A DNA stretch of 64,000 bases from Ophioderma brevispina (GCA_023653785.1 JAMKCH010071941.1:62001-126000); one strand, 5' to 3'. Counted from the stretch's first letter, positions 46,480-58,156 are shown. Made by a program: numbers and translations. Notes: generated from the letters alone by a model not told the origin.

Positions 46480-48389
46480 GATCGGTCCGCTGTTCCCATT
46501 CCGTCCATCTTGTTAGCATCTATTCAGCCGGAACATCATCTTTTTTCCAGAAAATGAAGGAAGAGCAGTTCTTTTTCTTCCCAGTCTTTGAGCCCCGCGC
46601 CTTCCGTTCGCGGGCTGTTATACGCACTAGTTCTCCTCTTGCGCCCTTGACGCCGACTCATTCCGCCCCGCATCGGTCTGCGTCGTTTCGCTCTCGCCCA
46701 CGTCGTAGCTGGCTTCTTTGTAGGTTATACTCAGCAAAAAAAGAAAGTAGTCCCCGTCTGATACTTTTTGATGTAACTCAACCGTATTTATATTTATTAT
46801 TCAAAAACTGATGGAATGCGCAAATTTCTTACCACAAATGAGGATTTACTTTTGCCCGATAACATCGTTTTTTACCATGAAATCGTCCATTTTATGAATT
46901 TCGTCAAGGGAAAAAGTTGCACTATTTTTTCCTGACGTTGAAGTTTGATTCCAAGTTTTGTCGTTAACCCTCGTTCTTACCAGCCTTTTTTTGTAACACG
47001 GTTTACCAGGGGTTGGTTACGCAACCCCCCCCCCTCCTCGAGAATTTTCATTTTTTTCAACACTTGGAAGTATTATTTGCTTTATATAAAGGGGTGGTTG
47101 GTCTTGCCGCTCGTACTTGGAGAGTTCTGTGCTATTTTGGTGCTTCGCCCTTCCTGAAGAGTACCTTGTGGTTGTTGAACCTAGTCTTCACACAGTGTTT
47201 GACCCCATGTGCAAATTGTCTCTTATTTTTAGAGCACTTTTAAGCTGGAAGTGGCGACACAAGTTGACAACTGATATATAGGGGACATCCAGAGCTTATA
47301 TCTCTGCGATTTTAAAAATCCATTGCGGAATCTTGCCATATAGGCTGCAAAGGTCATGATTGTTTTTATAAAAGCGCCCTCTAGATGCTTATTCTCCCGA
47401 GAAGAACGTGTTTTAAACTAGAATTTTTAATTTACCAAAAATCACATTTGCCCGCAATGAAATTGCATGAAATTTACACAGGATGTAATCAGCGTAAAAA
47501 TCATCCAAATTAGAGCCGTCAGAAGTTGTGCGCCGTTGTTTTCATTTGCGTAACCCAGTGGGGGGGGGGGGAGGGGGCAAGCTATCCCCCCCCCCCCCCA
47601 CCCGACCCAAAACTTGGGATGGGGAGCCAAAACATGGGAAGGAAAATACTGAGAAGGAAGCTAAATAAGGGAAAAAAGAGAGAGAGAGAGAAGGAGGGGC
47701 CAAAAAATAGGGAAATGTGGGAGGGAGGAGAAAAAGTAATGAGGAAGAGAAGAGAAATTGCTGGGAGACAGTTGCCCCGCGGCTCCCCCAGCCCCCCAGC
47801 CCGTTCTCAGAATTTTGAACCGACTGAAAACACAATATGGGTCTACACGTCGACGCAGCGAGCCTGAAAAATAGGTGGGGGCATATGTCCTTGGGGGGGT
47901 TGGCTGGTAGTTGTATCCAAAGAGGTTCTATATAGTAAGAGGCAAAACGTACGTAATCTTAGAATTCACCGTCTCGCAATGTTTTGCCGACCACAAAGAA
48001 AACCTAGAATACCAAAATGAAAGCAATGGCTGCCTCAGCTTCTTCAACATACTGTTGGTGCCCGCTTTGCATAGACACATATCGGTAGTGATACAATTAA
48101 TGTATGTGGTTAGAGGTGGCCAGGTGTAATATAGTGTACCTGGATCATTTCGTGGGGTTCATACTCTTTTTCCTCATAATTCAATGCGTTAGGTGAAAAG
48201 AATGTATTCATTGAGGCGGTTTATTTAAATCAGACGACTGATGTGTCATTTCATTCGTTTTGTGGCCATTCGTAGGACAAAATTAACCACCCAAGTAGCA
48301 CCCACATCCAACAACTGATATTTTGGCGGATTGTTTGTAGGAATTGACATGTATACAACACCCAACTGATAATTATTTCCGTGCAATCT
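46480..48389. other. no gene recognised; homopolymer-rich
   Basis: It includes a C run near 47026-47035, G and C runs at 47561-47600, and a GA-rich tract at 47640-47770. The 115-codon plus frame at 46464-46811 and the frames around 47442-47867 have no recognisable domains and largely reflect composition. Confidence 0.45.
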
Positions 48390-49560
48390 TCAAAATGTCC
48401 AGCGCCCAGCACGGACGACTGGTTGAATTCGTTTCACCCCTTTGTTGTATCCCTGTTGTGTAGGTTGAGACCCTTTGGCGAACTTCTTGTTGTGGGTTTG
48501 ATGCTCCTGGCGACGTTTGGGCATGCAGCTGTAGGCTGTCCTTGACGGTGTGACGGTGTTCCGGTTGAATTTCTTGTTGAGTTTTGGATCCAGCTGGGAA
48601 ATGTTTATGTTGAATATCTTGTTGAGTTTGAAGTTGGATTCCACTGGGACATGTTTATTCGCTGAGTCTTGGGAATTATTCGTTCGAATGTTAGTGGAAG
48701 TCGTTCTTGCTGAAAGGCGGGTTGAAACCAAGCGATGTCGCGTTTACGTTTTGCGGTCGTCCTGCTGCTCTGCTCGGTTCCGTGTAATGCGAGTTCCTCG
48801 TTGTATCCCCTGGCGCTTCAGAGCATCGTGTAGAATGCTGAGACTTTGTCAAATGTATCTTTGTCGTATGAAATATCTGGAATTCGTCTGCTTACGCCAC
48901 TTGGTAGGTCCTTAATGATTTCGGCGGTGTGGTTGAGCGTGTGGATGTAGACCGGTCGGTCGTTGGGCTTGTGGTATGGATATTATGTTGCCGTTGTCCA
49001 AGTTGAGGGTGATTTTCAAGGAAGTAGGTGACCTTCAGGTTGGCAGTCGATGGCGATGTTGAGGCCAAGATCTTTGAATGTCTTGATAGCCTAAATCTTT
49101 CCTGGTTCTGTCGGATGTGGTGCCAGATGTAACACTGCTAAGCTGTCGTCTCTGTATAGTCCTATTTTCACCTGTCGAACTTCTGGATAGGGAATGGTGA
49201 GGATGTACAATTCCGATGAGATCCAAACTTCAAGCGGCCGTCGTAGCTGGCCACATGGCGACGTCAAACAGGTCGTGACACAATCCATTATTTTTCTCTT
49301 GTTTTCGACACAATTCATTGTTTTCTCTTTTGGTGACAACCAGTCATTCTCTTTTTTCTTCCAAGGGTTGTCCTCCGTCAAATAGAAGCGACTTTCTGCA
49401 TGCAATGGAGGATGGTGTCGATATCCTGTAATATGTGTGCATATTTCTTGCGAACGCCAGTGCTTTCTGAGTAGGTCTTCCTGTGATTGGATGGGTAAGT
49501 CGAAATGTCTGAGGTCAAGTTGAGCCACTGGTTGACTGAAGTTGCGGATCAGATGCTCGT
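48390..49560 (-). pseudogene. retroelement reverse transcriptase relic with YRDD box
   Basis: Read on the minus strand from about 49560 down: DIDTI-like and RKSLLFDG-like text, then KIGLYRDDSLAVLHLAP (49190-49140), DLGLNIAIDC, PYHKPNDRPVYIHTLNHTAE, IIKDLPSGVSRRI, SYDKDTFDKVSAFYTML, and near the end KFNRNTV and YSCMP followed by HNKKFAK. The YRDD motif is an RT active-site box, and the order matches a family of animal retroelement proteins that usually ends in a GIY-YIG-type endonuclease, which is absent here. I think this is Penelope-like, but the subgroup is uncertain. Frames are broken. Confidence 0.68.
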
Positions 49561-50345
49561 GCTGATTCTGTCGATAATGGATATTACTGATAAGTCCTGA
49601 TTCACTTTTGGCGCGGGTTTATGCGTCTGCATGGGTAGCGCTTGTTGGCAAGTAAATCTGACTCCGCATCCAGCGAAGAATAGGTGATTACTGCTACGGT
49701 AAGTTCAAGGTACCAAATGGTATACACATTCTCTTTTTCTCATGGCCTTTATCTAAAGAGGCCGGGCTTCCACACGCTTTCCACGCTAATGGCAGTGATG
49801 TTCATTCACTACTAACACAAATTTTGCCATCCTCTTCGAGAAGATTTAATAGTCTAATCTCCGTCCTGGACCTGGCAACCACTTTATGAATCTACTATAA
49901 TACACTTTGGTACTCAAGAGTCCCGTGAAAATCGGCTAGCTTAGTCGGAGAGCGGTGGTCCAAGTTATGGCATGACGTAAAGTTGAGTATATACACCATC
50001 TTTTGATGACGTGATAGATACAGGCGTGTGTGAATAAGAATCTGCCGGGTGCCACCTTGCACCCTTGGACGTTTTGAGAATCCAAGATGGCGTTGTCATA
50101 GATTATAATTATCTATTCGACCCTATATTATAAGTATGGGATTAATAAATCCTATAGGACCCAATGAACAAGTGCATGACAGTTGAAACATTGAGTCATA
50201 CTTCAAATTCAAATGGAAGCCAAATCTAATAATTTTAAAAATATGGCCCTATAACAGCAATACCTGCGATAAAAAATAAACATTAGTATTATGTTGTTAG
50301 ACCAATGTATTTCTCATTTTTGTATCTGGCAGACATGACCACTCA
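49561..50345. other. no recognised feature
   Basis: Non-coding sequence upstream (in minus orientation) of the RT relic. Part of it may be its decayed 5' region. Confidence 0.35.
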
Positions 50346-50371
50346 GGGGGGGGGGGGGGGGGGGGGGGGGG
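50346..50371 (+). repeat. poly(G), 26 bases
   Basis: An uninterrupted run of 26 G, the longest of many G or C runs in the window. It could fold as a G-quadruplex. Its exact length is unreliable in any assembly. Confidence 0.95.
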
Positions 50372-50979
50372 AAAAATTGTTCTTGGGTAGTGGAAGAATT
50401 TGTAACAGTCTTTATTACATACTGATTCAAATTTTGTACTGCCTGTATCTGTTTGTAGTTGTCAACTGGTCATATTATTTGTAATAAGCCCCCTGTTTCT
50501 TTGTAATTGTAATGTGCCTAGATTTTGTACGACGATCTTCGAGTGTCCAATTCAAGCTTTTAACCAGGACAGATGCACTGGTTCTCTATTGTAATCATGG
50601 TCACAAACTCGTGCATCTCTCGTTTGTATTCAGAGGCTTCGATGGTATAAACTTGTGGTTCCCATGATGGTCCCATACATTTTACAATACTCAAGTCTGT
50701 ACGTACCGTGCTTTGTGAATCATTCATACACTCTGTGTATTTACGCATATACAGCTGCAAATCAGTGAAGCCGTTAACAAAATACTCGAATGTACGCGAG
50801 TGATTGAAAAGTCTCCTTGCATTCCGCGTACTGGCGTAATTTGCTTTCAAACGCGTACGCGTCGGGCAAGACTGATTATTTTCTCTCATGGGTACTTTGT
50901 GCTTTTAAATCTCTATGATAAATTATAGTTTTTAAATTACTGTTTATTCCTAATTAAGGTAAAATTATTTTGTTTTCTC

Positions 50980-51320
50980 CTCGTGTATGAATTAGGTCAC
51001 GGTTACTAACTGCGCATTTACTTTGCTCGAAAAATGGGACCAATCAATGCACATTGCACTGAATTGTGATGCTTGTCCAATGCACTCGCCTCCGCGGATC
51101 TCGTGCATTAGACGCAGCAAAATTCAGTGCCGTGCCATTGATATAGGTTAATAATGGGCATTTACTTCTTGCGAGAGAATGGGACAAATCAATGCACGTG
51201 CGCTTAAATTTTGCTCGCGCTTTTGGACAAGCAGAGTCAAAATACACGCAAGTGCATTGATTTGTCCCATTTTTTTTGAGCAAAAGTAAATGCGCAGTTA
51301 TTAACCTAGTTCATACACGA
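50980..51320. mobile_element. fold-back element with AATGGGACAAATCAATGCAC motifs
   Basis: CTCGTGTATGAATTAGGTCA at the left is matched by AACCTAGTTCATACACGA at the right. Inward, AACTGCGCATTTACTTTGCTC is matched by GAGCAAAAGTAAATGCGCAGTT, and AATGGGACCAATCAATGCAC by GTGCATTGATTTGTCCCATT. A related half occurs internally at 51145-51200 and its inverse partner at 51578-51632, so a second overlapping pair extends to about 51635. Confidence 0.82.
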
Positions 51321-51715
51321 CAGAAACAAAACAACAAAGAATTTGCGGATCTAGTGATAAAAAAGTAGTTTAAAAATACAATTTATCATTGAAATTAAGA
51401 CCTTACCCCACTGGGAAAATAAATCATTTCCTGCGCGACGCACACGCGTTCGAAACACCTTAACGCAGTACGCGGAGTGCAACTGGACATTTTCAATCCA
51501 CGTCGCGCTACATTCGCGGTATTTTGTTACAGCTCACTGATTTGCCGCTGTATATGCGTAAATACGAAGAGTGTATGATTTGTCCCATTGTTCTGGTTCT
51601 CGCAAGAATTAAATGCGGGCAGTTATTAACCTATAATTGATTTGACCTCGGAGGAGCAACCCTTGATATTACGACGTATAGACCACCAGTCTACGCCAGC
51701 ATTTTTAGTAGTCGG

Positions 51716-52670
51716 CCCTGGAGCTAGCCCACATTGTAACCCATCTCAAGTACAAAAGGTTTGAGTGGTTAAATATGTATACAGCCTTACAGAACCCCTG
51801 AACCGGCGATTCTACGTGCCGCAATTTGTGCCTTAAGGAGGCCAGGGGGCCAACAAAGTTTTGTACCGGGGTCAAATTTTTAAATTGATCCAATCCATGT
51901 TGAAAAGTATACCATATTATGTGTCAACCATAAGGATTTGATTCCGAAAAGGGTTATAGTTTGTATATGTACGCCGTAAAGTTTCAGAGTTAGAGCCTAA
52001 AACAGCAAAAAAATCATAAAAAGGGTCATTTTCACAATTGTCAGGGTCCAAATTTTAAATTGGCTCCGATTTGGATAAAAAATGGTGCACATTAATGGTG
52101 GAGCTCATCATAGGATTAAAATCCGGAATATTTTTGAGTGTCTCAATGCTTGCTTAAGAAAGTATGGGGGTCAACAGATCAAAGGGCCCCGATCTTGAAT
52201 GCAATGGACGTTGACCTTCTGTGACCCCACACTCGTAACTAGCATTAAGACATTTCAAACCTATTCCTTATTTTAACCCTATGAACTCCACCAATAATTG
52301 CACATTTTTATCCAAATCGGAGCCACTTAAAATTGTGTGGACCCCTGTACACTTAAAAAAAATTTGACCCTTATTATTGATTTTGCTGGTTTTTTCATCT
52401 TATACTCTGAAACTTAGGCTGTACATATTACAAACTATACCTTTTCTGAATCCTTATGTGTTAGACACATAACATGGTGGGTGGCTTTTCCAAATATTCT
52501 GTCACTTTAAAATTTACCCCTGTACAAACTTTGTTTTGGCCCCCTCTCCTTAGGCACCACTTGCGGCACTTAAGAATTCACGTTTCAGGGGTCCTGTCAG
52601 TCTGTCCACATATTTAATCACTCACCCTTTTGTAATTGAGATGTGTTTACAATGTGTGCTAGCTCCCGGG
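51716..52670. mobile_element. giant fold-back element, copy 2 (uninterrupted)
   Basis: It begins CCCTGGAGCTAGCCCACATTG and ends CAATGTGTGCTAGCTCCCGGG. The two halves of roughly 475 bases are imperfect reverse complements along their length, turning around near 52195 (GGGCCCCGATC). Paired blocks include AACATGG/CCATGTT, TTCCGAAAAGGGTTATAGTTT / AAACTATACCTTTTCTGAA, and GGAGCTCATCATAGGATTAA / AACCCTATGAACTCC. No coding frame is present. It is the cleaner sister of 44248-45523. Confidence 0.85.
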
Positions 52671-53459
52671 TTATTTGTATTGAGGTCAATCTGTTTAATA
52701 TAAGAGTCCCGAGTTAATATCCCTCCCTGGAAATGTACACACAGGTATGGATAACTACACTGTTGCTCATAAAGTTGTGTAGCGTGACGCTCCGATATGG
52801 GATGGTCTCTGCGCGAGTGCGTTGCCAGAGCCAGAATCGGGCGGCCACTGCCCCTTAAACTGCTGGTGGTATTCCGAAGACTAGTGAGTCACCAAATTAT
52901 CGTGGGATGAGGCGTATTACATTTCTTTCTCATTTTATTACTATTATTGTACTCTACAACCATGCATCAGCCAGCGTCCAAAGACAACTAATTTCAACCA
53001 CTAATATATTATAATAATAACTATATCATTAACCTCTAATATCCATTAAACTCTAATATTATTAAACAAGGCAATTACCTTCAGAGTCCAAAATATTATC
53101 TTAATTACAATTTGTGCACAAGGTTAGAAATAACATATTTAAATTCAGTGAAACAAAATCCTAAACGAAACCCTATTACTGCCCGTTAATTAATTCAATT
53201 TTAGTTAACAGATATCTTTAGTCAATCAATTAAAATAACTAAACTTTAGTTATGTCAAACAAAACTTAAAATAATAATCGTAATTTATTTGAATAAGATT
53301 TAACTTATCACAATATTCCAAACATCTATACCCTTGAACATCATCCAGATTTATCCTCAAATCTACTGAGTTATTTAACAATGATAATAAATATAAAACT
53401 TAATCTTCCTTTCTGTACTGAAAATCTTATATATACATATGTCTAAATAAAAAAAAATA
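52671..53459. other. no recognised feature
   Basis: AT-rich sequence with no exon or repeat family seen. Confidence 0.4.
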
Positions 53460-55040
53460 TACATACTAGGTGGTCCCCGGGTTTCGCGATCACCTGGGTT
53501 TCGCGATCACCCAGCTTGAATGACCCTTGAATTTCGCAGTTCCTTTGACCTTGAATGACCCCTGATGGCCTTGTCGTGACCTTTAAAATTTTCGGCATCA
53601 ACAATTGACCCAACCCTCCAAGTTTCATGTCCATACACCAACGTTTACCCCATTTGACCTCCTTTGACCTTGAATGACCCCTGATGACATAGAGCTGGAA
53701 TAATAAACCAAGAGGGGAATCGCATGTATTGTGGAATAGCCCAAGCCCGTAACCGATTTCTCTCACACACAGCGCGCCGTGGTTGTTGCTGCGTAAGCAC
53801 GCGCGTGTCGTCACTGTTGAGGCGCAAGCACACGCATATAATAATATGTGCGTCACGCGTTATGTTATCAGTGTTGCATTTCCCCAGTGTTCCATTGTCT
53901 GATCGGCCGATTCTTCTGCAATAATTATGCGAAACCCAATCGATGAAAGAAACCATGCATCTAAAAAGATTTCTGCATTCCCAATGCACAAAAAGTCTCC
54001 CGATGACCCCTGTTAATTTTGCTTAGGAAAAGAGATATTTGAGTCCGAGTGATAGCATGTGTCATCAGTTGTTATTGTTGTTTTCACTCGCTGAGTGTGA
54101 CGAACGTAAAATACCGCTTGTCTCATAAATATGCATTAAGGATTTTCCAAATACGACGATACGTAAACCAAATATGGTGGTGCCCAAAACTATGATAATG
54201 AAGTGCGTATGCTCATTATAATACTTTTGGGCACCTCGATTTTGGTTACGCCATTTCGGGAGAATCTTCGGGTCTGGGTAATATTTACGTCGTTGCCTTG
54301 TCATGACCTTTAACATTTCGGCATCAACAATCAACCCCGCCCACCAAGTTTTGTGTGGATATACCAAAGTTTACCCCATTTGACCTCCTTTGACCTTGAA
54401 TGACCTTGTCCTGCCCTTTAAAATTTTCAGCATCAACAATCGACCCTATACCCACCAAGTTTCATGTCCATACACAAATGTTTTCCCCATTTGACCTCTA
54501 TTGACCTTGAATGACCCCTGATGACCTTTGATTCACTAACCAATACAAACTCGGTCTTCGGAAGGTCAAGGGCTACCCACCCACCAAGTTTCAGGAACAT
54601 GCAAACCTCGGTCTCCGAGAAAATAAGACTTTGACCTCATTTGACATTGAATGCCCTCTAATGACCTTGTTGTGACCTTAACATTTTTTTTCATCAACAA
54701 TCGACCATACTCTCCAAGTTTAATGTCCATACACCAACGTTTACCCCATTTGACCTCTTGACCTTGAATGACCCCGATGACCTTTGATCCACTAACCAAT
54801 ACAAACTCTGTCTTCGTTCGGTCAAGGGGCACCCACCCACCAAGTTTCAGGAACATGCGACCCTCGGTCTCCGAGCAAATACACGTGGTCCATTTGACCT
54901 CTTTTGACCTCGAATGACCTCGAATGACCTCCGATGACCTTTGATCCACTAACCAATACAAACTCGGTCTTCGTTCGGTCAAGGGGCACCCACCCACCAA
55001 GTTTCAGGACCGTGCGACCCTCGGTCTCCGAGAAAATAGA
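53460..55040 (+). repeat. repeat field built on TGACCT / TTGACCTTGAATGACC
   Basis: Units contain TTTGACCTCCTTTGACCTTG, AATGACCCCTGATGACCTTTG, a linker CTAACCAATACAAACTCGGTC, and ACCCACCAAGTTTCAGGAAC followed by CTCGGTCTCCGAG. Full units recur near 54360-54640, 54740-54880 and 54890-55040, and partial units near 53530-53700 and 54295-54500. TGACCT occurs dozens of times, often spaced by one base (TGACCTTTGACCT), the arrangement of a DR1 nuclear-receptor site. The 144- and 77-codon minus frames across it simply translate the repeat. Confidence 0.85.
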
Positions 55041-55085
55041 CGCGGTCAGACACACAGACAGATAGACAGACAGATAGACAGACCA
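55033..55085 (+). repeat. (ACAG)n microsatellite at the end of the TGACCT field
   Basis: CAGACACACAGACAGATAGACAGACAGATAGACAG follows the last TGACCT unit and precedes a TATTAATACATAGATG end, suggesting the 3' end of a repeat family. Confidence 0.85.
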
Positions 55086-56890
55086 CCGGTATTAATACAT
55101 AGATGTAAAGCTATCTGAACTATGAGAATAAATACACAATTTTATTTACATGAAACCAACCTTAACTGAACTGTGATATGTCTTCCCCTCACTAAATAAT
55201 ATCTAATAAATCCAAAGTAAACATAAAATATATACAAACATGAACAAAACCTAATCCCCTTCACAATTAACAATAAATCACAATGCCTTACCCGCGCTCG
55301 AATTCACCATGTTTAGCATAATTATCACAATTCTAGCTGGCCCAGATGGTAGACGAGTCGACACGCATGTGCATTCAGAGTCTCTCTCACTGATCACAAT
55401 TTTATGAAATTACATGGAAAATTCAATGAAATAGACAGGCATCACAATTCCGTACTGACTATCAAAGATAACTGATAATGCAAATGACATGGAATAATAA
55501 TTACCAGGGCCCTTAATAATTCATTCAGAAAAAGAAATAAAATACAAAATACACCAATTTGATTCCTAATTGCTGCCCCGGTACGGTGCGCCTAATTGCA
55601 ACATAGCAGTATACCACTGTCACTATAGACCAGTTAACAGCAATGTTTGTAAACATGTTAGGGCCTGGCATCTTGAAATAGGTCGGCCTAACTGTTACAC
55701 ACTGGGCAATTGTATCTGTTAGAGTTTTAATACTTTGGGCCATAACGATTCGCAGGAATTGATTCGCAGGCAACAAAGGAAGTGACGTAGGGTGTTAACT
55801 GGTCTATACTAGACAACGACATGACCACACTGATACGCGGCGAGTAGTGATACGTTCAAAAACAACAACTTAACATGGAGGTCATGATTTCCCGATGACT
55901 TTTTGCAACGAAAAATCAGGCGGAGATTGCCACACCCTATCTACCTGATCTGGACGGCCTCTACAGTTGGCAGATAGATTTTATAAATCACAAAATATCA
56001 CTAGAGCCGATTCAGATACTTGGTTTTGTGAAACAATGTCAAAAAGAGTGAATTTTAAGTGCTTTTGGGCATGAATCTTGGAAGTGAGTGATTGACACGC
56101 AACACTTCATGCATTGACCTGATTTAATGCACGAATCTCGAAAAATAACAACACACAGATTTAATCGCTGACATAGCATCATTTTATCCACAAATATAAA
56201 ATATATCATGCATAATTTGATGTGGATGAATGTATGACTACACCAAAGTGTGAAATTTCAGGCTAAAAATATCGAAAGGAAGCCTGGACGGCATGCGTGT
56301 CATCTGACACGCAATCAGAAACAACACAATTTTCCTGTACATGAATCAATCCTTACGGCAAAATTTCGATCAATTTTGGCCATGAAACATATCTCAAATG
56401 GTTCCGCCAGCACTCTTCATGAAATATTAAAAGATCATTCTACTTGCCAACTGCTAATATGGCTGTCCAACGCTGGAATTCTTCTCAAACTTGACAAATT
56501 TCTTCTCAGGTCTTGATAATTGCTGCCGTACCTGTCGGCCATGGATGGAATAATGACAGTCACATGCCTGGCCCGGGAGCGCGCTCGCCCAGAGGGTACC
56601 GATCATTGCTCAATTCCGTGAGCCCCTACGTCACATTCCATCCATCACCCACTCATGAATATTCATAAACTGAATGTTAGAGTACAACCAGGCTGTTTCT
56701 TTATAATGCATTCTTGGATTGCTTTAATTATTAATTATTATTTTTTGAGAAACTCTGAATGGCAATTTTCCAATTCCGCTTCAGTTGGAATAAAATATTT
56801 TTTACCGCTTTTTTATGGAATGACTCTTAGTGTGCGTTATTTATTATATATAGGGTGTAAATCGCCACACTACTTGATTGGTCAGTCTCT
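55086..56890. other. mostly featureless; one small TIR pair
   Basis: Apart from the small MITE at 55624-55808, no gene was recognised. A GC-richer block near 56520-56640 has the short inverted pair ATGGATGGAAT / ATTCCATCCAT. Confidence 0.4.
55624..55808. mobile_element. small MITE with 16-base perfect TIRs
   Basis: TATAGACCAGTTAACA at the left and TGTTAACTGGTCTATA at the right are exact inverted repeats 185 bases apart. The ends fit insertion at TA. Confidence 0.78.
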
Positions 56891-56900
56891 TCCGAACATA

Positions 56901-57275
56901 TCACCATGAACTTTGTCTTCCATCTTGATAGTCAAGGATGTAGCAGCTCTCGCCAATAAACACAACATTTCGCCATCGTCTGAGCTGTAATTTTATGTGC
57001 TCCCTAGCCCGGCGAAGTCGATCAACTCTGTGGTGAACGGTTGAGCGTGGATATTTGGTCATTCGTCTTGCTCGGTAACCATGTTGAATCAATCTCCGAT
57101 CTACAGTTTGGAGGGAAACGTTGATTCCATAGTGTCTTCTCCACAAACGACGAAGACGGCTCGTTGGCATTTTCCGGGCTCTACGGCATAGATTAAGCAG
57201 CAGTGGGCGATCATCTCGTCTGGTAGTCAATCGTGGTCGTCCTGAATAGTTTCGTGGTCTCATCCCCTCCAACAT
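56901..57275 (-). pseudogene. Tc1-like transposase fragment
   Basis: The minus-strand frame reads SGRPRLTTRRDDRPLLL, then a helix-turn-helix-like LRRLWRRHYGINVSLQTVD and RRLIQHGYRARRMTKYP, then RRAREHIKLQLRRWRNVVF and IGESCYILDYQDGR. This is the DNA-binding and early catalytic region of a Tc1-type transposase. The first catalytic aspartate box (usually FTDES) reads FIGES, so the D is replaced by G. The frame stops soon after, and no DDE C-terminal half is found. The N-terminus runs into the GGGCCCATG array. It is inactive. Confidence 0.85.
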
Positions 57276-57282
57276 GCCGTGC

Positions 57283-57890
57283 TGGGGCCCATGTGGGTTT
57301 TGTGTGGGTAAGCTGGGCTATAATGGGCATGGGTTTTATGTGGGCTATTCCTAATGGGGCCCATGTGGGTTGTAAATGGGTAACCCATGATGGGTTTATG
57401 CCTCATGGGGCCCATGTGGGTTTTGTATGGGGAATGGTGGACATGGGTATCATGTGGGCTATTCCTGATGGGCCCCATGTAGGCAACCCATTATGGGTGT
57501 TTATTGGGCTTACTTGTGTTGGTCCCATGTGGGATTAATCTGGGCGGCAAATAGCAACATTTCCCGGGAATGACATTCCCAAATTACCCACTTTTTCCAG
57601 GCATGGCTACCCATCATTGGTTTTACCCAAGTTAATGGTCAGTGGGGCCCACTTGGGTTTTCACATGGGTTACATGGGCTTACGTGGGCATGGGAATTAC
57701 ATGGGCTTTCTAAATGGGGCCAGTGTAGTTGTTCAATGGGTAACTGATAGGCTTCTTTACTTGGGCTTTAAGTGGGTTTCCCAAATGGGGCCATTGTAGG
57801 TTTGCAATGGGTCAATGATGAGTTTCTTTAATTGGGCTTTAAGTGGGTTTCCCAAATGGGGCCATTGTAGGTTTTCAATTGGCCGGCTGA
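57283..57890 (+). repeat. degenerate array of GGGGCCCATGTGGGTTT
   Basis: Motifs GGGGCCCATGTGGGTTTT, GGGCTATTCCTAATGGGGCC, ATGGGTAACCCATGATGGG and GGGCTTTAAGTGGGTTTCCC follow one another with spacings of roughly 30-70 bases. The last part (57770-57880) contains two close copies of TGGGTTTCCCAAATGGGGCC. The GGGCCC and CCCATGGG-like cores are palindromic. The 101-codon plus frame is only the translated repeat. Confidence 0.88.
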
Positions 57891-58054
57891 GTAAAATGTT
57901 TTATTTTCCATTCTTTTGTATCAAATAATTATCTAACTTTATTTAATACATGTAGGTCAACTAAACTCATCCCTGTCGATATGAAGGCCATAACGTACAA
58001 GTTTAATCATTTTAACTTCAACAATCCTTTAAATACTCTAATTTGATGCCAATT

Positions 58055-58135
58055 TGTCAGTAAGTACAAGTGGTCGACTGGATAGAGCATTAGACTTAAG
58101 ATCATGAGGTCCCCGGTTCGAATCCAACCAAGGTA
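58055..58135 (+). repeat. tRNA-like sequence beside the LINE 3' end
   Basis: AAGTGGTCGACTGGATAGAGC (A-box-like, D-arm region) is followed by TTAGACTTAAGATCATG (anticodon-arm region) and GGTCCCCGGTTCGAATCC (variable region and B box). The arms do not pair cleanly into a cloverleaf, so this is more likely a tRNA-derived repeat or tRNA pseudogene than a functional tRNA. Confidence 0.55.
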
Positions 58136-58156
58136 AGTAATACATATTTGTAACCA

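Noticed and set aside
46464..46811. 115-codon plus frame with Arg/Ser-rich middle
   Set aside because: No domain, promoter or splice evidence; not supported.
54566..55000. 144-codon minus-strand frame with repeated GDRG-LHVPETWWVG-type blocks
   Set aside because: It is the translation of the TGACCT repeat units; the apparent protein repeats follow the DNA repeat.
57233..57538. 101-codon frame rich in GAHVGFVW blocks
   Set aside because: It is a translation of the GGGCCCATG array, not a structural protein gene.
58055..58135. functional tRNA gene
   Set aside because: Internal boxes are recognisable but acceptor and anticodon stems do not pair properly.
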